64,000 nucleotides of DNA from Luscinia megarhynchos (lineage: Eukaryota; Chordata; Aves; Passeriformes; Turdidae), in the NCBI GenBank assembly GCA_034336665.1, contig CM067564.1, forward strand, positions 48,841,451-48,905,450, read 5' to 3'. Each line of letters opens with the position of its first letter. The first letter of the stretch is position 1. Below are positions 55,801-64,000 of this stretch, one piece after another. The position numbers and the translations under genes were made by a program. The notes under the pieces were generated by a model, which saw nothing but the letters and a program-made list of their open reading frames with translations, made no database searches and had not been told where the DNA came from.

Positions 55801-58800
55801 AACCTTGACCCAGATCCTAAAGAATCCTGGATTGTGCCCTCCTGCTTTGCAAGGATTTGATGCTCCCTGACCTTATGTCCCTTTCCCAGAGGCAGATGCA
55901 GGAAGACCTCTGCACTGCAGAGGCTCACTGGGAAAAGTCTGATGCCTCCAGCCCCTGTAACACCCTCCCCAGAGTAGGAGGAGAGGGCAGAAACCCTCTT
56001 GTTTCAAAATGCATCTTGTGCAACAGCAAAACATGGAATTCATCTCCTGTCTGGCCAAGAGCTCACCACGTCTTGGCAGCTGTCTGGCTGAATGGGGACC
56101 CCCATGGAGGCACTGCTGGGCTGTATCAGAAGTTGGTGTGCCTGTGCCAGTACCCTGTGCTGCTCCAGGTGACCTCAAGCAGCTGCAGGCTCTGTTTTGG
56201 TGTGCCTGCTGGGGCTTTTTGTCTTTTTACTCTAGCAGGTATCACAGTACATAGTGATGCTGGAGAAAAGTCCTTCCTGGATCATCTGTGCTGGTTGTAA
56301 GAGCTGGCTGTGCAGGACACAAGGCTCAGCACAGGCAGTTTCTGTGTGCCCAGGAGTGTCTGCTGGGCTGGGCTGTGCACTCGGGCACGGTGTGGAGGTG
56401 AAAGGCTCTGTCATCCCCTAATCCCTTTAGCCGTCTTGGCCTCTGCTTGAGTATTTTTAACCTTTTTGCTGTGCTAAGCTGCCTGGGGCTGAAGTGTCAG
56501 CGGGCACTGGGGAATGCAGCCTCTCACTGCTTTGCCAAGCCTGGGATTTCAGGATCAGTGTCTCTAATCCCTGCATCCTGAAATACCTTCTTCTGCCGGC
56601 AGTGCATTTGGGAACTGTGTGACTGCAGGTTTTAGCACAGGGAAGGGGATGCCTTGGCCACAGGGACTGGACACCACGTGCTCCACTGCCAGCATCCATA
56701 CCTGATCCAGCTGCCACTGGAAGTGACAGTCCATCAGCCAGCAGTGTGAGATGAGAGGTCCCTGTGCTGGGGATGCTCTCTCCCACACTGAAACAGTGTG
56801 AGAGAAATCCTCCATGACTGCTGTCAGGTCTGACCCCTTGTCTTTTCTGGCCACTGCAGTCTGTCCTCACACAGTGGGTCTGTGGTTAACCAGGAGCACA
56901 GTCATGGCTGAGTTTCTGGATGATGACTGTGTGTCCATCCCCCTGAGCTCTCTGCAGAGCTGGCTGTGACTCTGTGCTTACCAGGTGAGCTCTGCAGGTT
57001 CATCACCTCCTGCTGTTCTGCAGCTGGCTCCCTGGCATGTCCTGCTGTCTCTGCTGTTGGAAACCCATCTCCTCATGGCACAAGGGATCCAGTTGCTCAC
57101 CTCGTGCCACCCTGAATGGAGGAGCTGAGCCTGAATGCCAGCTCTGGTTCCCCTCTGTAACATTGCCTTGGTGGCTTCAGCCAGATCTGCAGGGCAAGGG
57201 CAGAGCAAGACTGCCATCCTCTCCTGGTACTGGAGTGGCTTTTGGGGTAAGGACCCTTCCATGTCCTGCCTAAATTAGAGTTGGCTTTGAGTTCTTTAAT
57301 TTATTTTAGGTGAGGAGGAGGAGCCCAGCTGAGCTATCACAATATGCTCTCATGGAGTATTTCTTGCTTGCATCTCTTATTTGCCTGGAGTTACTTCTCT
57401 TGGTTCCTTTTTGGGGTCAGGGGTTCTCTCGTAGCTGGCTCTCAGAGGCTGCTGCCATGTCACCAACTCTGTGTGTGGAAATGCTGGTGAGGAGAAGGGG
57501 TTTGTGCCTGGCTGCTGAGGACCTTGCACAGGGGATGTTGGTGACAATGTCCTTTGGAGGGAGAGTCACTTCCCACTGCTGCAGCCACTGCTGTTCCCCC
57601 ACAGCTTGGGGCCTCTGAGCTCCAGGAGCATCAGTGGTTTTGTTTTACAAAGAGGGGCTGGGGACTAATAGGAGAGGTTTCAGAGTCTGCTTGTTGTGGC
57701 CCTTTCCCTTGGGGATGAGCACAACCAGGGCACAGCATCCACCTGTTCCTGAGCCACCTTAATGTGAGCTCCACAAAGCCTCAGGTCAGGGCTGTGGTGT
57801 CCCACAAAGCATGATTTGCTGCTCTCTGCCTCCTCTTGGCTTTCTTCTAGTGCCCTGCTGCTGTCATGTGGTACTTCTTCATGACCTGGACTCCTCCCTC
57901 TACAAATCCAAATTCTAGGAGGGAAGAAGGGTGCAAGAGCAAGTGGAGGGAAGCTGTGTTGCCCTTCCTGCTGTCTGGGATATCTTGGGCAAAATGCTTT
58001 CACTGCTCAAACTCTTTTCTCACTTTCTTTTCACCATATTTACTTAATGACTCAGTATAGTTAATTGAAGTCTGGGGTGTTTTCTCTCTGCACATTTTTT
58101 CTGCTGTAGCTGTTCTTTTAGCCTTTGAGTTGTCAGCTACCTGGGTGTGCAGCCCTATCTGACTGTGGCAATACATGGTTTATACTCAGAGCAGCAGCAG
58201 GGAGAAGGCAGTGTGCTGGCAGGGAATGGACTTTTCTCCTTTCCCTTTGTTTTTTACTCCAGAAGGTTCATCAGTACAGGGTCTTGCCGTGGGTGCTCCT
58301 CTGAGCCTGTGGTCACACAGCCCAGTGCCACTGGGATGAGACTGCTGTCACTGAGGGATCTTTCTTCCCAGAGGCACAAAGGCTGTTTTATACTGATCAG
58401 GAGCAGCAGAAAGGAGTGTGGGGGGTACATCTGTCTGTCCAAGCAGAGCCACTGTGTGATCTGCTGGTGTTAGGGTGGAGCATTCGGGGTGTGGGCAATG
58501 CTTCACCTCCTCGCCAGTAGCCCACAAATTCCCACCTAAAACTCTATCAGTCTATTAATTCTCAGGCAGTGAGGCTAAAAAAAGCTTTTTCTAACAAACT
58601 CCATCTGTGCACTCCCACTTAAATAAAGAAAAAAATTAAATATAATTTGCACAACTGTAATAAATTTGGATGTAGCAGAGAAGCCATTTGCAAATGAGCA
58701 AACCTGCTGCACGAGGCCTTGACCAGTACAGCCTCCCTGGGGCCCGTGGAGGGAGGGAAACCTTCCTGTGTGGCACAGCTGAGCAGGGAGCCTTGATGGT

Positions 58801-61080
58801 GTGCTGGGGATAATGCATCCTGGCTGATGCTCTCAGTGCTGTTGGTTAATGCTCTGTTTTATATGGTTTGGGTTTTTTTTTTGTTGTTGTTGGTTTTTTA
58901 GGTACCCATAACACTCTTCTCTCTTCTTCAGGACAGAATCATCAATCTAGTTGTTGGTGGCTTAACAACCTTGCTGCTTGTAGTAAGTATCTTCCATCCC
59001 ACCCCTTGATGCATCTTTAAGTGACAGTGAGAAAACCAGAATCTCTCCCCAAAAACGGGTGGTGAAACTTCCAATGACCAAAGAGTCTCTGATTTAGGGC
59101 AGGCAGTCATTTTGGGACATATCTGTCTTTTGAAACTATGACAACAGAGTTTCTTTAAGAGCTGCAATAAACCCCTGTAAGTTTCCTGGTTTGTCCATCC
59201 TGGCTGAACATGAGGCTGGGTGAGACAACAAAGCATTTACGTGCCAGGAGAGCCTGTTTGCTTCTATTTCCTTATATTTATGATTTATGGCTCTATTTGT
59301 GGTTATATCTTTCCAAAGTTCATCCCTTGGTGTTGAGCCGTGCTTTCCCCAAGCTTTAAAGCCAAACCCGATGTTGTGACTGGAGGCATCAGTTGTGTGT
59401 TCCAGGGGGGATTGCAGGACAGCTGAGGTGCAGGGAGGCTGTGGGGACAGGTGAGGTCCCAGCTGGTGGAGAGCGCTGGCTGCAGGGATGCTCCTACATG
59501 GGCAGTGTGCACCCCCAGGCCTGATGGCTTCATGGCTACTTGGAGGGTGGTTTCTGGCAATAAGCCAGCGTGGCAGAGCTTTCATTGTTTCCCCTCTCAG
59601 TGTGCAGCTCCATCAAAGCAGTTTTCCTCCAGACTTGCACATTTTCCTTCAGTGCCTCAGGGGTGGGAGTCAGAGGCCAGGGAGGGGTGTGCAGATCAGG
59701 ATGTGAGCTGTGCTGCTCCAGCCCTTGGGCTGAGCCTCTTCTCACTGCAGCTCTGGCCAGAGTGAAACCCTCATCTTTGTTTTCCTCCACACAGGTCACT
59801 CTAATCAGTGCTTTTGTCTTCCCGCAACTACCTCCAAAACCTGTGAATGTATTTTTTGCTTTCTGCATCTCCTTGTGTTGCATTTCTGCTGGCATCCTTG
59901 TAAGTACCGCCATGTTTGCCGTGCTCTGAATAAAATCTGCTTTTCGTGGTGCTGCCTTCTTTTTTACACTCTCCTAGAAAAGCTCTCCTGCCTCCCCGTA
60001 ACACAGGCTGACAATGAGGGGAGTGGTAATGAGTTTTGTATTTACTGCAGAGGAAGTGTGTGAGCTGAGCCAACTCCTGCAGCCCAGCTGTGGTGCAAGA
60101 CTTGTCACCTCTGTGGCAGTGCCACCCATAGCTGCCAGTGGAGACAGAGAGTAGGAAACCAGGGAGCAGAGCACTGAAACGGGAATGCAGAGATGGATTG
60201 TGCTGCACAACACTTGAAATGGGATCAGCCGTGCACTTGCATTAGTAGTGACCTTTCAAACACAGGATGAGTTACAGGGGTAGGAAGCTACAGCAAGTGG
60301 AAGATGTTCCTCTACTCAACAGCTGCAGAATTCCAAAGATTTGGTCCCAAGCGCTGGCAAAGGGACCTGGCAGGTCTGGATCACAGGATGGTTTGGGTTG
60401 GAAGGGGCTGTCAAAGACCATCTAGTCCAACCCCCCTTCCATGGGCAGGAAGATTGGTTGCTCCTTCTTCTGCTGTAGCTCTTCAAACTCAGAGCATTCT
60501 CCTTCCTCCAGCTGTGACCTGGAACAGCCCTGAACCCCTCACTGCTGGCTATGCTGGGAAGTTGCTCTGCATTGCCTGGTCAGAACCAGTTTTGATCCTA
60601 CAGCTGGTACCCACAACTCTCCCAGAATAGACTGTATTAGTGCAAAGCTGATGTTTGTCCTCATCCACCAGGATACAGCCAGCTTTGAGAGTTAAAACAC
60701 CCCCAGCTAAGCCACCTACTCTCCCTTCCTCTCAGCAAAGCTGACCAGACAGCCCATGGCCTCAGGGACAGTTTCACATAGACACACACACACACACACA
60801 CACACACAGTCTCTCTGGCCACAAGAAGCTGGATTGTTTTACAGGAAGAAAAAAAAAATCTCAAACCTAAACCTGCAAGTTGCCAATTCAGTTACCAAAG
60901 AAAGTTTCCTCAGAATACCTGGTTTTTGAAATAACACAAACTCCTTTTCTCTTCTAGATCTACTGGTATCGACAAGGAGACCTGGAACCCAAATTCAGAA
61001 ACCTAATTTACTACATATTGTTTTCTATTGTCATGTTATGTATATGTGCCAACCTGTACTTCCATGAAGTGGGTAAATGA
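52738..61080 (+). CDS. TMEM243: TMEM243, small transmembrane protein (complete, 4 coding exons)
   Basis: TMEM243 is a small conserved membrane protein of poorly known function; its human gene lies beside DMTF1 and near the ABCB1 region. Exons 52738-52815, 58932-58982, 59795-59899 and 60958-61080 are all in phase and give 118 aa, the human length. The hydrophilic N-terminus (MEGFPARGYGTGGADNRPLF, GETSAR) is followed by hydrophobic segments at about residues 32-52, 60-81 and 94-113, with a polar loop (YWYRQGDLEPKFRN) between the last two and a short tail FHEVGK. There is no signal peptide. The start has a strong context (gccATGG). An upstream ATG at 52692 lies in another frame (see the separate entry). 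Intron 1 is 6.1 kb. Confidence 0.97.
52816..58931 (+). other. TMEM243: TMEM243 intron 1
   Basis: 6.1 kb. It starts with CpG-island sequence and an A/C-rich block (about 53095-53500), then moderately GC-rich unique sequence with a short (gatgg)n run near 53662-53690. A 413-codon open frame lies on the minus strand at 54419-55660. I recognise no exon or mobile element. Confidence 0.6.
53662..53692. repeat. Short (gatgg)n repeat
   Basis: About five gatgg units in TMEM243 intron 1. Confidence 0.7.
58932..58982 (+). CDS. TMEM243: TMEM243 coding exon 2
   Basis: 17 in-phase codons, DRIINLVVGGLTTLLLV, start of the first membrane segment. Acceptor cttcag, donor gtaagt. Confidence 0.96.
59795..59899 (+). 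CDS. TMEM243: TMEM243 coding exon 3
   Basis: 35 in-phase codons: VTLISAFVFPQLPPKPVNVF then FAFCISLCCISAGIL. Confidence 0.97.
60385..60450 (-). repeat. CR1 LINE 3' tip, antisense (TMEM243 intron 3)
   Basis: 'gtttgggttggaaggggctg' and 'agaccatctagtccaacccc' are the reverse complement of the CR1 3' end; only about 65 bp remain. Confidence 0.75.
60782..60808. repeat. (CA)n microsatellite
   Basis: About 13 uninterrupted AC units in TMEM243 intron 3. Confidence 0.95.
60958..61080 (+). CDS. TMEM243: TMEM243 terminal coding exon
   Basis: Encodes IYWYRQGDLEPKFRNLIYYI then LFSIVMLCICANLYFHEVGK and TGA. Acceptor cttctag. Confidence 0.97.
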   Translation: MYWYRQGDLEPKFRNLIYYILFSIVMLCICANLYFHEVGK

Positions 61081-61406
61081 AGGACATTGGGAATACCCAG
61101 CAATGATGCTACTGTGTCAGACTGCTTCCAGCTCAGCTCTCAGCTCTCCTTGAGACATTTCAGTGAGAACCATCAGCCTGAGAGGAAAGAAGTGGGTTGT
61201 GCAAGGATAAATCAGTACATGATTTTCATGTAAATGTATATGTAATGTCCCTCTTGTTGGGGAGAATTATTGCCATAAGACGTGACATTCTGCTTTTTTT
61301 TGAAGAGCTACTGTTGCGCTTAATGAACATTCCAGTTGTACTGATGTTTCAGAATGGCACAAGCTTTTTCATTTTGGAAAAAACTGCACTTTTTTATTAC
61401 TGTACA

Positions 61407-61412
61407 AATAAA
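61407..61412 (+). terminator. TMEM243: TMEM243 poly(A) signal
   Basis: AATAAA about 325 nt after the stop; a second AATAAA at 61444-61449 could serve as an alternative. Confidence 0.65.
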
Positions 61413-61481
61413 CTGCAGCACTGAAAGGATCTGTGGCAGTATAAATAAATGGCATCTTACAGTCAAGTAAGACAAATACTC

Positions 61482-61487
61482 TTTATT
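61482..61487 (-). terminator. DMTF1: DMTF1 poly(A) signal
   Basis: AATAAA on the minus strand about 1.2 kb past the DMTF1 stop and only 70 bp from the TMEM243 signal on the other strand. Confidence 0.5.
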
Positions 61488-62706
61488 TTGTTGAAACTGA
61501 ATATACAATTATTTCTGTTCCCTAGGCAACCATTTAAAACTACAACTTATTTTTCACATTAACAAAACCACAGACTGAAAAAGACCAACTCTTGATTATG
61601 AAGAGCTAATTACAGAAATAAATAAAATAATTTATACAAGTCTTTAGTTTCTATAGCTTTTTCTCTTGATTCCTAGCTAACAGGCTGCTGTTCAGCCTAG
61701 TGTCTGTTTCAACAATGCAGGAATTAATTGGCCTCCTTTGCCTCGGGGCCCTATATCCAGACTCTCACAGAGCTACTCCTCCAAGACTTTGCCACCTTCA
61801 CACCACTCTCCATTTACTAACTTGCTGCAGAAATCTCATCTGGAAAGGTGGCTGGTAGTGTTAGGTAAACAGTGACAGAGAGAAAAGTTCCAACCTACTC
61901 ACAACAACCTCAAAGAAATTCCAAGCTTGCCGGGGGAGGCCGGTGGGTCCCAGTAGCTTCCCTTTCTCATAGCCCTTCCCTTTTTATTCAGCTTGCTGTA
62001 GTGATGAGAGGAAAAAAAAAAACAACAAGAAAAGATTTTCCACAAGTGATCTTTCAGAGCTCTGTCCATTGCCAGCAATGGACTCCTCAGGAACAGGCAA
62101 GTCCCATAAGCTTCTGCCTTCTTCCTATGCTACAGACATACCAACGAGTCAGGTGAGATGGGAATACACACCATTGCTTCACGATGCTGCCCATGCTCCC
62201 TGAAGTCTTTGATGGAACTCACTCCTCCTGAAATGTAACAGTCTCTTACTCCATGTATTACAAAAGTCAGTAAGTGCAAAAATCCTCACTCATTCTTCAT
62301 GAAACCTGTGCAAACTAATACTTGCTGCGGCACTAAGAGGCTACAGTCCACAATCTTTGACTTCTGTCCAGCTTTCCATGTGTGCAGCTCAGCACATCAG
62401 CAGCAAGCCAGATGAGAACTGACTGGATGGATCCAAGCACTGTGAGCACTGCAACAGAAGCTCTTCAGAACACTGCAACACCCCAGTGAGATGTGGCACC
62501 TCAGGCCTCGGCTGGCAGCTCAGTCCTCCCTCTTCTGGGTGAGGGAAACAGCCCGAGCAGAGAAAGTGCACTGCAGTCATCTCACACTGGAAGCTTCTGT
62601 TCAAAGAGACAGACTGTGACTGCTTTCTTTGGAAATGTGGCACAGGGTTGTAACTAATTTCACAATGCAAACATGGTCAATAGAAAATGGACACCATTGC
62701 TGCTTC
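61488..62706 (-). other. DMTF1: DMTF1 3'UTR
   Basis: About 1.2 kb of non-coding sequence between the DMTF1 stop and its candidate poly(A) signal. No other gene is seen in it. Confidence 0.5.
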
Positions 62707-62816
62707 TCAGTGACAGCTCACTAAATCCTCAACATCCTTTGAATCTTCCGAGTCAGGACTGCCCAGCGATGAGCCAATAATGTGTGACCCATCTCCATGA
62801 TGTTGTAGGATAGGAT
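62707..62816 (-). CDS. DMTF1: DMTF1 terminal coding exon
   Basis: 36 codons plus split Asp, ending DVEDLVSCH-stop. Acceptor tgacag. Confidence 0.94.
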
Positions 62817-63493
62817 CTGTCAAGGGACAAAAAGCATTAGAACTGTTGCTGTGCCATTATAAGAAGATATAAAATACAAACTCAGGAGACAGGAATGTAA
62901 CCTGGAATTCTAACCAATTACAGGCAGTTGCTCAAACTAGGCAGCTTGCAATTTCTAGTTTCACAGGATCAGAGAACAGCTGAGGTTGGAAGAGACCTCT
63001 GGAGACCCTCTAGTCCTACTCTTTGCTAAAGATGGTTCAGCTAGAGCATGTTGCACAGCATCACATCCAGGTGGGTTTTGAGTATCTTTAGAGAAGGTAA
63101 ATGATGACCAATATGGATGGATATGGACACAATGGAGTGACTCGTGTTTGCATCCATCAGGTATTACACTATCAGTGCTGACACTCTGACGGCTCTACAG
63201 GGAGAGCCTTCCTCTGGGGAAGGTTACTTGAAGGTTCATAGCACTACTATGTGAAGTTATATAAGAGAAAGCAAGGATCTACCAAGTGTTGTCTGCAGAG
63301 ACTCAAAAGCTCTAGACACAGATTTAAAGAAAGGGAGTGTCATACCTGTGAGAGTTGTCAAGGGCAAGACTGATTCACTATCTATATCATCTGTTGCCTG
63401 GATAAAACCATGGGAAGAAGGAACAATAAGCACAGTCTCATCGTCTATTGTAGGCTGATCAACTTGTTCTTCTATTGTTGGGGAACCCAGGTC
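62707..63493 (-). CDS. DMTF1: DMTF1, cyclin-D-binding Myb-like transcription factor (last two coding exons)
   Basis: DMTF1 (DMP1) is a nuclear Myb-like factor that binds D-type cyclins and activates the ARF-p53 pathway. Only its C-terminal end is in the window; the Myb repeats lie beyond the right edge. Exon 63346-63493 encodes DLGSPTIEEQVDQPTIDDET, VLIVPSSHGFIQATDDID and SESVLPLTTLT. The Asp codon is split G|AT into exon 62707-62816, which encodes PILQHHGDGSHIIGSSLGSP then DSEDSKDVEDLVSCH and TGA. The acidic Ser/Thr-rich composition agrees with the C-terminal activation region, and the terminus matches the vertebrate DMTF1 ending. Confidence 0.93.
62965..63090 (-). repeat. CR1 LINE 3' fragment, antisense (DMTF1 intron)
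   Basis: 'gctgaggttggaagagacct' and 'ggagaccctctagtcctact' are the reverse complement of the CR1 3' end. Confidence 0.75.
63346..63493 (-). CDS. DMTF1: DMTF1 penultimate coding exon
   Basis: 49 codons plus one base; acceptor gtgcag, donor gtatga. Confidence 0.93.
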
Positions 63494-64000
63494 CTGCACA
63501 ACACAGAACAAGCCATGAGAGTGCATTCCTGGTAGCATAAACAAAAACCTGCATTGCTCAGCCATACTCCACAGTAAGCAATACACTCTGGATTAATTTT
63601 ATCTCATTAAATTGAAATGTCAGCACCTGAGATAGTTTATTTCAGCATTTACAGGGCACATTTCTTCTTAGTGCAGGCATCCAAAAATAGATGAGAAGAA
63701 TTTTACTCTGTTGAGCTATGGTGGAGAGGGAGACACTGCAAGGTGGTGATAAAATGTTCCCCTGCAAGTCATATATCTGTAAAGATGACTAATTAGGCTT
63801 TTCCACTACTTGCTGTCTAGATGTTCTGAGACTGAAGCATTCCCTTTGTAGCACTTACCTGCTCCACAAACCCAAGAGCTTTACTTTAAGTTTCACAACT
63901 CCTGTTCACAACTGACACTGAACACAGAGCTCAAAAGAGCCACTTTATCTGCTGTGCCTTGCTTGGTCTGTCACTGGCTGGAGGTTGGCTCCAGACTTTT

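Larger units (their letters stand above)
52692..61067 (+). other. Overlapping alternative reading frame across TMEM243 (upstream ATG)
   Basis: An ATG 46 nt upstream of the TMEM243 start (A at -3) opens a different frame. In the spliced transcript it runs without a stop through exon 1 (52692-52815), exons 2 and 3, and into exon 4, ending at TGA 61065-61067: 129 codons. The predicted product begins MSGRPPAAAGAAPPRHGGIP, is Arg/Pro-rich at first and then Cys-rich (CFCLPATTSKTCECIFCF). Whether the upstream ATG is in the mRNA depends on the transcription start. No homologue is known to me. It may be a chance overlap or an overlapping uORF that represses TMEM243. Confidence 0.35.

Noticed and set aside
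63859..63890. Possible short upstream DMTF1 exon (minus) ending LGFVEQ before a gtaagt donor
   Set aside because: The donor and frame fit exon 63346-63493, but the upstream acceptor lacks a clear pyrimidine tract and the frame closes within about ten codons, so I cannot set its start.

Overview
The window is vertebrate nuclear DNA, almost certainly from a bird and quite possibly a passerine. The evidence is split genes with GT-AG introns, CpG-island promoters, many fragments of the avian CR1 LINE in both orientations, and proteins that match bird/tetrapod orthologues residue by residue at the parts I recognise. There are no operons, CRISPR arrays or rRNA/tRNA genes that I can support.

Layout, left to right. 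(1) 334-9350, + strand: the last ten coding exons of HSPA14 (ribosome-associated Hsp70), its stop and a 3'UTR. (2) 10050-17880, + strand: a CpG island and the complete six-exon SUV39H2 (H3K9 methyltransferase, 407 aa). (3) 17881-24297: a repeat-rich intergenic stretch with two long CR1 copies and a possible solo LTR. (4) 24298-34612, - strand: complete DCLRE1C (Artemis nuclease), 14 coding exons, 714 aa, all metal-binding residues present. (5) 34613-35490: a divergent promoter region holding a roughly 500-bp array of a 14-bp G-rich minisatellite. (6) 35992-40240, + strand: MEIG1, with an upstream exon that stays in frame and would lengthen the protein. (7) 40241-52690: about 12 kb with no recognisable gene, containing a small CpG-rich patch, microsatellites and one CR1. 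(8) 52692-61412, + strand: TMEM243, four coding exons, 118 aa, from a CpG island. (9) 61482-64000, - strand: the last two coding exons of DMTF1, tail-to-tail with TMEM243.

How they relate. The human orthologues of HSPA14-SUV39H2-DCLRE1C-MEIG1 lie together at 10p13, and those of TMEM243-DMTF1 lie together at 7q21 (from memory). The empty region between MEIG1 and TMEM243 is therefore where two mammalian synteny blocks meet. The genes do not form one pathway: protein folding at the ribosome, heterochromatin, V(D)J/NHEJ repair, spermatid manchette transport, a small membrane protein and an ARF-pathway transcription factor.

The most unusual thing I found is in TMEM243. A second reading frame starts at an upstream ATG with A at -3 and stays open through all four coding exons (129 codons plus stop), overlapping nearly the whole known protein. 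Other points are the in-frame MEIG1 5' exon, the minisatellite in the DCLRE1C/MEIG1 promoter, a 413-codon antisense open frame in TMEM243 intron 1, and a weak SUV39H2 splice donor whose read-through would replace the post-SET zinc site. Exon boundaries were set by hand from splice signals and reading-frame continuity; no alignment or expression data were available.
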